In this document: positions 37,728 through 44,432 of the stretch, in pieces
Layout: every line of letters starts with the position of its first letter
How positions within the stretch are numbered: position 1 is the stretch's first letter
Origin: Paractinoplanes abujensis
Lineage (GTDB): Bacteria; Actinomycetota; Actinomycetes; Mycobacteriales; Micromonosporaceae
Reading direction: 5' to 3'
DNA length: 64,000 bases
NCBI RefSeq assembly: GCF_014204895.1
Contig: NZ_JACHMF010000001.1
Location: 186,001-250,000 of the forward strand
Notes under the pieces: model-generated
The model's input: the letters and a program-made list of their open reading frames with translations, nothing else
Database searches by the model: none
Told to the model about the DNA's origin: nothing
Position numbers and translations under genes: made by a program

Positions 37728-38116
37728 ATCGCGAATGCTAGACGGGCCCGCAAATCGTGTCGTCGGCCTCTCCGCCCGTCGTCAGATACGCCCAGGACGG
37801 GCAGACATCGAATGGCACCGTGCGATCGCGGCACCGATCCGGGTGAAACGTTTCACGACCAGAGTGCGGCCACCTTCCGGGTGCTGGCCGGCCGGGCCCG
37901 TCCGACCGCGGACGGGGAGCTCGGGGGTCGGTTCCAGGCGGGCGCCGAGGGCCGCAACCGCGACCCGTCGATCGCCGCCGTCTGGTCCTTTCCGGTGACC
38001 GGCTGAGTGGACACGGCCAGCCGATCGGGCCATCCCGGCCCGCTCGGCCGGCGGGTTACTGTCCCAACACCAAGCGCAATCACGAGAGTCTATCGATCAA
38101 GTGATTCGGGGGGATC
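37728..38116. other. Intergenic region with a LacI-type palindrome
   Basis: About 390 bp between the divergent lprG and aminopeptidase genes. It contains the palindrome at 37843-37856. Right after it, an open stretch to 38006 reads as a plausible protein C-terminus (ends ...AAVWSFPVTG then stop) but has no start. I cannot assign that fragment. Confidence 0.55.
37843..37856. promoter_or_regulatory. Perfect 14-bp palindrome of LacI-family operator type
   Basis: gtgaaacgtttcac is a perfect inverted repeat with the central CG and the TGAAAC half-site typical of LacI/GalR-family operators. No intact LacI-type gene is in the window, though a decayed one lies at 25981-26438. It is 260 bp upstream of the aminopeptidase start. 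Factor and target are inferred. Confidence 0.6.
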
Positions 38117-39589
38117 ATGCATATCAATCTGCGCCGTGCGGCCACCGGTTTCGTCGCGACCGCCGCGACAGTGGTCCTGGTGCTCGCCCAGCCGGTGCCG
38201 GCCGGCGCCACGCCGCCCGACGACGTTTTCGCCAAGCTGCTGGTCAAGCAGGTGACCGGCGCCCACGCCAAGGAACACCTGACCGCCCTGCAAGCGATCG
38301 CCACCGCCAACGGCGGCAACCGCGCGGCCGGGACATCCGGCTACCGGGCCTCGCGCGACTATGTCGCCAACAAGCTGCGCAAAGCCGGCTACAAGGTCAC
38401 GCTCGACCCGATCAACTTCGTGCAGAACTGGGTCGAGAACAGCCCACCCACGCTCAACCAGACCGCGCCGAACAGCAAGGTCTACGTGGCCAACGAGGAT
38501 TTCTTCACCTTCCCGCCGTCGCCCGCCGGTGACGTGACCGCGCAGGTGCAGACGGTCGACCTCACCCTGCCGCCGACCCCGGTGCCGAGCTCGACCAGCG
38601 GATGCGAGACGGCCGACTTCACCGGTTTCGTGGCCGGGCGGATCGCGCTCATCCAGCGCGGCACCTGCCCGTACGCCACCAAGGTGCGCAACGCGGGTCT
38701 CGCCGGCGCCTCCGGGGTCATCATCTTCAACGAGGGCCAGCCCGGCCGCACCGACGCCTTCACCGTCGACATCGGGGAGTGGCGGGCCGGGATCCCGATG
38801 GTCTTCGCCGACTTCGCCGTGGGCAACGAGCTCGCGGCCGCGGCCGGCGCCACCGTACGGCTCAAGGTCGACGCCACGCTGACCCTGGGCACCGACCACA
38901 ACGTGATCGCCGAGACACGCCTCGGCAACCCGAAGAACGTCGTGATGGCCGGCGCCCACCTCGACAGCGTGCCCGAAGGCCCCGGCATCAACGACAACGG
39001 CTCGGGCACCGCGGCGATCCTCGAAACCGCGCTGCAGATGCGGCACTACCCGGTGCGCAACAAGGTCCGCTTCGCGTTCTGGGCCGCCGAGGAGATCGGG
39101 CTGCTCGGCTCCGACCAGTACGTCGAGGGACTGTCCGCCGCCGAGCGGGACCGGATCAAGCTGTACCTCAACTTCGACATGGTCGCCTCGCCCAACTACG
39201 CCTACAAGCTCTACGACGGCGACGACTCCGACGCCGAGGGCTCGCCGGCCGGACCGCCCGGCTCGGCGCAGATCGAACGGCAGCTCGCGAACTTCTTCGA
39301 CCGCCGCGGCCTCGGCCACGTCGGCACGGACTTCGACGGCCGCTCCGACTACGGCCCGTTCATCGCGGTCGGCATCCCCGCGGGCGGCATCTTCACCGGC
39401 GCCGAGGGCCTCAAGACGGCCGAGGAGCAGGCGCTGTTCGGCGGCACCGCGGGCGTCGCCTACGACGTCTGCTACCACCAGGCCTGCGACACCATCACCA
39501 ACGTCAACCTGACCGCGCTCGACGTCAACGCCGACGCCATCGCCGACTCGGTGGCCCGGTTCGCCTTCAACACCAAAGCCATTCCCTGA
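38117..39589 (+). CDS. Secreted M28 zinc aminopeptidase with PA domain
   Basis: A 490-aa secreted enzyme with a Sec signal peptide (cleavage near PAGA, about residue 31). A PA domain around residues 140-255 (GFVAGRIALIQRGTCPYATK) is inserted in front of the catalytic core. Metal ligands of the M28 family are visible: His281 (GAHLDS), Asp293 (GINDNGSG), Glu325/326 (AAEEIG), Asp354 (NFDMVAS) and His454 (YHQACDT). It resembles the Streptomyces griseus leucine aminopeptidase group. ATG 38117 with a G-rich RBS. It likely scavenges amino acids from peptides, alongside the S1 protease. Confidence 0.95.
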   Translation: MHINLRRAATGFVATAATVVLVLAQPVPAGATPPDDVFAKLLVKQVTGAHAKEHLTALQAIATANGGNRAAGTSGYRASRDYVANKLRKAGYKVTLDPINFVQNWVENSPPTLNQTAPNSKVYVANEDFFTFPPSPAGDVTAQVQTVDLTLPPTPVPSSTSGCETADFTGFVAGRIALIQRGTCPYATKVRNAGLAGASGVIIFNEGQPGRTDAFTVDIGEWRAGIPMVFADFAVGNELAAAAGATVRLKVDATLTLGTDHNVIAETRLGNPKNVVMAGAHLDSVPEGPGINDNGSGTAAILETALQMRHYPVRNKVRFAFWAAEEIGLLGSDQYVEGLSAAERDRIKLYLNFDMVASPNYAYKLYDGDDSDAEGSPAGPPGSAQIERQLANFFDRRGLGHVGTDFDGRSDYGPFIAVGIPAGGIFTGAEGLKTAEEQALFGGTAGVAYDVCYHQACDTITNVNLTALDVNADAIADSVARFAFNTKAIP

Positions 39590-39600
39590 CCGATCAGAGG

Positions 39601-39698
39601 GCCGGGGCCGAGGAGAGCACGAGCGCTGTGGTTGCCAGTCCCCCGCGGGGCGGGGGAGTGAAGTGAGAAGGAAGCGCTCGTATGACCTCGGCCCCGGC
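39601..39698. terminator. Nested inverted repeats between convergent genes (bidirectional terminator)
   Basis: Three concentric perfect stems: outer arms 39601-39613 / 39686-39698 (13 bp), middle arms 39619-39627 / 39673-39681 (9 bp), inner hairpin 39639-39646 / 39650-39657 (8 bp, 3-nt loop). The structure fills the gap between the aminopeptidase stop and the TerD-domain gene stop, so it probably terminates both. It is more elaborate than a normal terminator. Confidence 0.75.
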
Positions 39699-39701
39699 GG
39701 T

Positions 39702-41861
39702 CTAGGCCGGGACCAGCTCGTGCAGCCGGTCCAGGGAGTAGGTCTCCGATCCGTCGGGCAGGTGCTCGGGGGCGTCGAGGCCGATGAACGTGACCGGCCC
39801 GTCCGGCGGCTTACCGTCCCAGAGCACGACTTCGGTGCCGGCCCGCCACCGGTCGACCAGGTAGGAGACGGTCAGGTAGCGCCGCTCCAGCAGGGCCCGT
39901 ACGCGGTCCGACGTGGTGAACGTGTTGCCCTCGACCCGGTTGAACAGGGGGTGGCCGGTCAGGTAGAGGTGCAGCCACACCGCCTGCCAGCCGCCCGCAC
40001 CACGCGCGAACACCATCGGCAGCGCGACCCGGCCCGGTCCGCGCATCGCCGAGCGGGCCCGCACCGTACGGGCGTCGAACGGGGCGCCGCGCTGACCGGC
40101 CTGCCGCGTCTGGTAGCCGAACATCGACTCCGCGACCTCGTCGAACGACTCACCGGAGTAGATGTTCACCTGCGGCACCACGTACCGGCCGGGCAGGTCC
40201 AGGGGCACGTCGATGAACTCGGTGGCACCCTCGGGCGCGTCGGTGATGTCGCCCGAGTGCACGACGCCGCCGTGCTTGTAGTTCGTCCACGACACCTGGC
40301 CCGCCGAGCGGAAGTCGTCGTCGAGCAGCAGCACCGACAGGTCGTAGTCGGTGCGGCGGCTGGTCTGCCGCCAGTACGTGAAGAACCGCAGCAGCTCACC
40401 CGTCACCGCGGCCCGCGAGCCGCGGGGCAGCACCGCGAAGCCCGCCTCGGCCGACGTGCCCGACAGCGGCAGCGCGACGTCGAGCACGGCCGGGTCGACC
40501 AGCAGCGGACGATCCCACCGGGGCAGCCGGGCGCCGATCGCGGCGTCGAGCCGGCCCGACAACTCGGCCACCAGCTCGGCCGGCAGCGGCGCACGCCGGT
40601 CCGGTCCCACGTGCGAGTTGCGCGAACGGCTTGCGTAGATCCGGGCCGACGCGGGCGTCAGCCGGTTGCCGACGTGCTCGCGCAGCGAACACAGCACCCG
40701 GCCCGACGCGGTGTCGAGCGCCCGCGTGACGGCCTCGACCACCCGCGCGCGTTCCGAGGAGTCGGCCCGGCGCAGCAGCCGATCCGCCGAGCGCAGCAAC
40801 TGGCCCGGGGCCGCCGACAGCACCGACGTGGCCGTGCCGATGTCACCCGACCCGAAAGCCGCCTCGGCCCGGCCGGCCAGGCTGCGCACCCGCAGGTCGC
40901 CCCGCGCCGCCGCGAAAACCTCTCCCGCGTACGGCCACTGGTCGTACTCGTGCGGATGCAGCCGTTCACCGAGCCGCTTCCAGCGTTCCCCGTACGCCGC
41001 GACGTCGCCCAGCTTGGCCCGGTCGGCCCGCACGACCTCGTCCAGCGCGGCCAGCAGGATCCGCCGCTCGGGCCGCCGGAACGCGCGGAACCGCGTGGGC
41101 GTGCGCAGCGACACGTCGCCGCCGGACACCTGGCAGGCCAGACGCAGCACGTCGGTGGTGGTGTCGACGGCGACCAGCGGCCGGCCCAGCGCGAGGCGCA
41201 CTCCGTTGAGGACAGCCCGGTTCTCCCGTACGGGGATCAGCTCCGGCTGGGTGTCGTCGGCGCAGGCCACCGCCAGCTCACCCAGCAGCGTCAGGTCGGC
41301 CTCGCCGAGCGGCGTCGTGCTGCCGGCCAGGGCCAGGTAGAGCCGCGCCGCTTCGACCTCGGCCGGGTCGCCCAGGTGCAGCACGGTGAGCCGGTCACCG
41401 GCCGCGGCGATCAGGTCGTCGTGCGCGGCCAGCAGGTCGGCGTACGTGTGCTGGTAGGTGCCGTAGCCGGGCAGGTCGAGCAGGTTGACCGCGCCCGCGA
41501 CGACCGCGTCGCGCAGCTGCTCGTCGGTGGCCGTGCCGCCGCCGGTGAGCACTGCCGCGCGCAGCCGCTCGACCCAGAACTCGACGGTGTCGGGCACGTC
41601 GTGCGGGAAGCCGATGAAGTACGCGTTGTGGCGCACATGGTCGCCGACCAGCTCGCGGACCGCGGACACGACGGTGGCGGCGAGGTCCATGGCCGGGGCC
41701 GGGGCCAGCGCGCCCACGTGTTCGAGCAGGGCCCGCGAGGCCGAGAAACCGACGTCGAGCAGCACGGCGTCCAGCTGCCGGGCCACGGCCGCGCCGTCGC
41801 CGGCCGCGCCCGCGCTCGCGGGGACACGCCGGGTCCTCTGGATGATCTTCGTTTCGAGCAC
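39702..41861 (-). CDS. TerD-domain fusion protein (SCO0854/MXAN_6230-like)
   Basis: A 719-aa protein. I start at GTG 41861 because a GGGGGA RBS lies 4 nt upstream; the frame stays open to 41984, but that would translate the 3' half of the tRNA-like gene. The N-terminal ~430 residues are helical (ALLEHVGALAPAPAMDLA; RWKRLGERLHPHEYDQWPYA) without a recognised catalytic motif. About 430-600 is a TerD-like domain: DLSVLLLDDDF, VHSGDITDAPEGATEFIDV and VPQVNIYSGESFDEV, with acidic residues suited to calcium binding. TerD proteins belong to stress and phage-defence-linked Ter systems. Resemblance to the SCO0854/MXAN_6230 group is from memory of the pattern; no RING cysteines are visible. Confidence 0.72.
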   Translation of the reverse strand: MLETKIIQRTRRVPASAGAAGDGAAVARQLDAVLLDVGFSASRALLEHVGALAPAPAMDLAATVVSAVRELVGDHVRHNAYFIGFPHDVPDTVEFWVERLRAAVLTGGGTATDEQLRDAVVAGAVNLLDLPGYGTYQHTYADLLAAHDDLIAAAGDRLTVLHLGDPAEVEAARLYLALAGSTTPLGEADLTLLGELAVACADDTQPELIPVRENRAVLNGVRLALGRPLVAVDTTTDVLRLACQVSGGDVSLRTPTRFRAFRRPERRILLAALDEVVRADRAKLGDVAAYGERWKRLGERLHPHEYDQWPYAGEVFAAARGDLRVRSLAGRAEAAFGSGDIGTATSVLSAAPGQLLRSADRLLRRADSSERARVVEAVTRALDTASGRVLCSLREHVGNRLTPASARIYASRSRNSHVGPDRRAPLPAELVAELSGRLDAAIGARLPRWDRPLLVDPAVLDVALPLSGTSAEAGFAVLPRGSRAAVTGELLRFFTYWRQTSRRTDYDLSVLLLDDDFRSAGQVSWTNYKHGGVVHSGDITDAPEGATEFIDVPLDLPGRYVVPQVNIYSGESFDEVAESMFGYQTRQAGQRGAPFDARTVRARSAMRGPGRVALPMVFARGAGGWQAVWLHLYLTGHPLFNRVEGNTFTTSDRVRALLERRYLTVSYLVDRWRAGTEVVLWDGKPPDGPVTFIGLDAPEHLPDGSETYSLDRLHELVPA

Positions 41862-41892
41862 GCGGTCCCCCGTTCCACGGTCGTCGGTGAGG

Positions 41893-42023
41893 GGGTCGCC
41901 GGGGGACTCGAACCCCCGAACCTTCCGGTCCCACAAGAATGAGAAGGAAGCGTGTCCATGGCCGCGCGAGCGGTGGGCGGACATGCTGATCAGCCGGACG
42001 CTCTGCCGTTGAGCTAGCGACCC
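41893..42023 (-). ncRNA. tRNA-like RNA with a 58-nt insertion in the anticodon loop
   Basis: Read on the minus strand, 131 nt fold as a tRNA: acceptor 42017-42023 pairs perfectly with 41893-41899, T8 and A9 follow, the D arm is GCTC/GAGC with loop AACGGCA, the anticodon stem TCCGG (41994-41998) pairs with CCGGA (41924-41928), and the T arm is GGGGG-TTCGAGT-CCCCC. Between anticodon-stem halves the loop CTGATCA is followed by 58 extra nt (41929-41986), which hold their own hairpin (TGTCC/GGACA plus CCGC/GCGG). One extra pair makes the acceptor plus T helix 13 bp rather than 12. No CCA is encoded. It lies 31 nt ahead of the TerD-domain start, same strand. It could be a scarred tRNA gene or a tRNA-like ncRNA. 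Confidence 0.75.
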
Positions 42024-42078
42024 TCGCGTTCGATCATCACACGGCCCGCCCGGACCCGCGATCGAGTTTCGCCGCCGT

Positions 42079-42810
42079 TCAGGGCTTGCTGATCCGGACC
42101 GGCCGGCCGAGCTCCCGGAAGGTGGTGCGGTTGGTCACGACCTCGCTCGCGCCGAACTCGAAGACCGTCTTGAGCGTGGCCGGGTTGCCCTTGGCGTCGG
42201 TGGTCAAGGTGAAGGCGACCCAGGGGGCACCCTGCGGGAAACGGACGAGCGGCGCGCCCGGCGGCACGTACGAAATCACCTCAGGGGCCGCTTCCAGCCG
42301 GGCGTCGCCCTCGTACGTGGCCGGGCCGAGGCGCCGCACCGATTGGACCGCCCGGGCGAAGCGGATCAGGCCACTGGGGTCAGCCGGGTCGGCGTAACGG
42401 CTCAGGCTCGTCGGCTCGAGGCGGGTGAGGTCGGTGCGGGCCCAGCGACCGGAACCGCCGCGGTTCAGGTAGCCGATGCCGCCGATCACGATCACCTGGT
42501 GCGATGTCGAACGCTGCTTGCGGGAAACCGTGAACTTCCAGCGGTGTTTGCGCGCCTTCGGATCGTGGGCGCCGGAGGCGACGTACTTGAGGCCCTGCCC
42601 CTCGCCGCTGATCGCGAAGCTGTACGGCGTGGTGGTGAGGCGTTGCAAAGCGGCCTGCACCACCTCGGTGGGCGACGCCTCGGTGGGTGCGGGCGCGACG
42701 GTGGGGCCCGCCGGGGGCTCGGCCTTCGGCGCGCTGGTGCAGCCCGTGAGCAGGGCCGTCGCCAGCACGGCGAGCCTCAAGTGGCGTGACACGCGGCCAC
42801 AGTAGAACAT
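42079..42810 (-). CDS. Putative lipoprotein, LprG/LppX-like size and layout
   Basis: A 243-aa exported protein. A lipobox TALLTGC closes the signal peptide; a Pro/Ala/Thr linker follows, then a beta-rich domain (TTTPYSFAISGEG, KHRWKFTVS, VIVIGGIGYLNRGG, WVAFTLTTDAKGNPATL). This pattern resembles the LppX/LprAFG or DUF-type lipid-binding lipoproteins of actinobacteria, but identity is weak. The true start may be the internal GTG at 42792 (SRHLRLAV), which gives a more typical signal peptide. The gene lies upstream of the tRNA-like gene on the same strand, so it may be cotranscribed. Confidence 0.75.
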   Translation of the reverse strand: MFYCGRVSRHLRLAVLATALLTGCTSAPKAEPPAGPTVAPAPTEASPTEVVQAALQRLTTTPYSFAISGEGQGLKYVASGAHDPKARKHRWKFTVSRKQRSTSHQVIVIGGIGYLNRGGSGRWARTDLTRLEPTSLSRYADPADPSGLIRFARAVQSVRRLGPATYEGDARLEAAPEVISYVPPGAPLVRFPQGAPWVAFTLTTDAKGNPATLKTVFEFGASEVVTNRTTFRELGRPVRISKP

Positions 42811-42883
42811 CCGTGCCGCGGCCGGAGGTCACGTCACCTTGATGGCAACGGTGGCGGTAAGGGCCTGACCTGCAGGTCCCGAT

Positions 42884-43588
42884 CTACTTCCCGCGAACCG
42901 CCTGGACCATCAACGACACACCCGGCAGGGACTGCACCGGCAGGAAACGCTCACTGACGATCACGGCGCTCAGGGCGGCGTTGACGATCGGGTTCATCTT
43001 GCGCAGGTCGCTGCTGGTGGAGCGCTTGCGTACGGTGGCCGCAGCCGGGCGCAGCAGCACGTTCCAGCTCCACAGCCGCTCGATGTGCAGGCCGCCGTTC
43101 TCGATCGCCGTGCGCAGGCTGTCCCGCGTGTAACGCCGCAGGTGGCCGACCGCCACGTCGTGGGCCGACCACAGCTTCATGTCGCACGGCACGGTGATCA
43201 GCGCACTGCCGCCGGGCCGCAGCACCCGGTTCATCTCGGCCACGACCCCCTCGTCGTCGTCGATGTGCTCGAGCACGTCGAAGGCGAGCACCAGGTCGAT
43301 CGAGCCCGACTTGATCGGCAGCCGGCGGCCGTCACCCCGCACGGTGGGGAGTTTTCGCTGCTTGGCGGCCGTCGCGCCGTCGTGACCGTACTCGACGGCG
43401 ACCGGCTTCCAGCCGTGCTGCTGCAGGACCCGGGTGTTGCCGCCGCCGGCCGCGCCGATGTCGAGCGCCGTGCCGGCCGGACCGGCCAGACGGCGGAGGT
43501 GACGGCCGAGCAGCGCCCTCCGTTCCCTGTACCACCAATGGCGATCCTCGAGAGCGACCAACTTCTGGATCTCCGCGCTGTCCACCAC
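42884..43588 (-). CDS. Class I SAM-dependent methyltransferase
   Basis: A 234-aa protein with a Rossmann-type SAM domain: motif I ALDIGAAGGGNTR, acidic VAVEYG at the end of strand 2, motif with LVLAFDVLEHIDDDEGV, and LRPGGSALITVP. The N-terminal EDRHWWYRERR box is typical of a methyltransferase group found near polysaccharide or polyketide genes. GTG start at 43588. No linked operon partner indicates the substrate. Confidence 0.9.
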   Translation of the reverse strand: MVDSAEIQKLVALEDRHWWYRERRALLGRHLRRLAGPAGTALDIGAAGGGNTRVLQQHGWKPVAVEYGHDGATAAKQRKLPTVRGDGRRLPIKSGSIDLVLAFDVLEHIDDDEGVVAEMNRVLRPGGSALITVPCDMKLWSAHDVAVGHLRRYTRDSLRTAIENGGLHIERLWSWNVLLRPAAATVRKRSTSSDLRKMNPIVNAALSAVIVSERFLPVQSLPGVSLMVQAVRGK

Positions 43589-43775
43589 CGCATTATTGGG
43601 GCGGTCCGAGGGCGCTGCAAGTTAGTCCGAAGTCAATGTCTGGTAACTGTCGCGCGGCCGGGCGACGGACCGGGAAAATGCCCTTCGAACCGGACTATCC
43701 ATGCTAAGGCCTGTCTTATAGCCGGAACGGGGCTGCGGCAGGACCCAGTCATGTGGCAGGCCTTGGTCGCGCCGT

Positions 43776-44381
43776 TCACCGCCCCAGCGTCACCGCCCGA
43801 CCGGCCAGGGCCGATTCTTCCCTGTCGTGGCTGGCGAGGACGACGGCCGCCCCGCCCCGCACCTTCTCGGTGAGCAGCTCGTGGACGCGGCCGCGGGTGG
43901 CCGTGTCGAGGGCGGCCGTGGGCTCGTCGAGCAGGTAGACCTCGGCCTCCTGTACGAAGGTCTGAGCCAGCAGGGTGCGCTGCCGCTGACCGCCGGAGAG
44001 CTCCCGCAGGCGGCGGCGGCCCAGGTGGGCGATCTCCAGCCGTTCCATCAGGTCGTGCACCGCGGCGTGGTCGGCCCGGGTCAGGCGCCGCCGGGCGAAA
44101 CGTCCGATGCGGACGCATTCGGTGACGGTGAGCGGCAGCGCGTCGATGTCACCGGTGCGCTGCGGCAGCAGGGCGACACGGACTTCGGGGGCGCGGCTGA
44201 CGTGACCCGCCCACGGCTTTTCCACTCCTGCCAGCAGGTGCAGCAGGGTGCTCTTGCCCGAGCCGTTGGGGCCGGTCACGGCCAGCATGGACGCCGCCTC
44301 GGCGCGCACGTTCACGTCCTGCAGCACCGGGGTGCCGGCGTACCGGAAGCTCAGGTTCTCGGCGGTCAGCAGCGCACTCAT
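43776..44381 (-). CDS. aztA: Zinc ABC transporter ATP-binding protein AztA
   Basis: A 201-aa ATPase: Walker A TGPNGSGKST, signature LSGGQRQR, Walker B VYLLDEPTAALD, H-loop ASHDREE. I start at ATG 44381 because AGAGG lies 7 nt upstream; ATG 44387 sits too close to it. It is divergent from the permease across a 51-bp gap holding a Zur-like box. Together with aztB, aztC and aztD it forms a cluster A-I-type metal importer. Manganese cannot be excluded, but AztD-like neighbours favour zinc. Confidence 0.88.
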   Translation of the reverse strand: MSALLTAENLSFRYAGTPVLQDVNVRAEAASMLAVTGPNGSGKSTLLHLLAGVEKPWAGHVSRAPEVRVALLPQRTGDIDALPLTVTECVRIGRFARRRLTRADHAAVHDLMERLEIAHLGRRRLRELSGGQRQRTLLAQTFVQEAEVYLLDEPTAALDTATRGRVHELLTEKVRGGAAVVLASHDREESALAGRAVTLGR

Positions 44382-44395
44382 GCCCATCCTCTTAT

Positions 44396-44410
44396 TAGTA
44401 ATGATTTTCA
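44396..44410 (-). promoter_or_regulatory. Zur-like box in the aztA-aztB divergent promoter
   Basis: On the minus strand, tgaaaatcattacta matches the actinobacterial Zur consensus tgaaaatgattttca at about 11 of 15 positions, in otherwise GC-rich DNA. It lies between the two divergent starts, so a zinc-loaded Zur could repress both. No experimental evidence. Confidence 0.55.
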
Positions 44411-44432
44411 GTTTCAGTATAGGGTCCTGAGC

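Noticed and set aside
41862..41984. N-terminal extension of the TerD-domain protein
   Set aside because: It would translate the T arm and acceptor of the tRNA-like gene; GTG 41861 has a good RBS and starts just after it.
41893..42023. Ordinary tRNA-Ile(GAT) with a group I intron
   Set aside because: The insert is 58 nt, far below group I intron size and without its core; C at position 37 and the long acceptor/T stack do not fit tRNA-Ile. tRNA-Sec was also considered, but no TCA anticodon loop with T33 can be formed.
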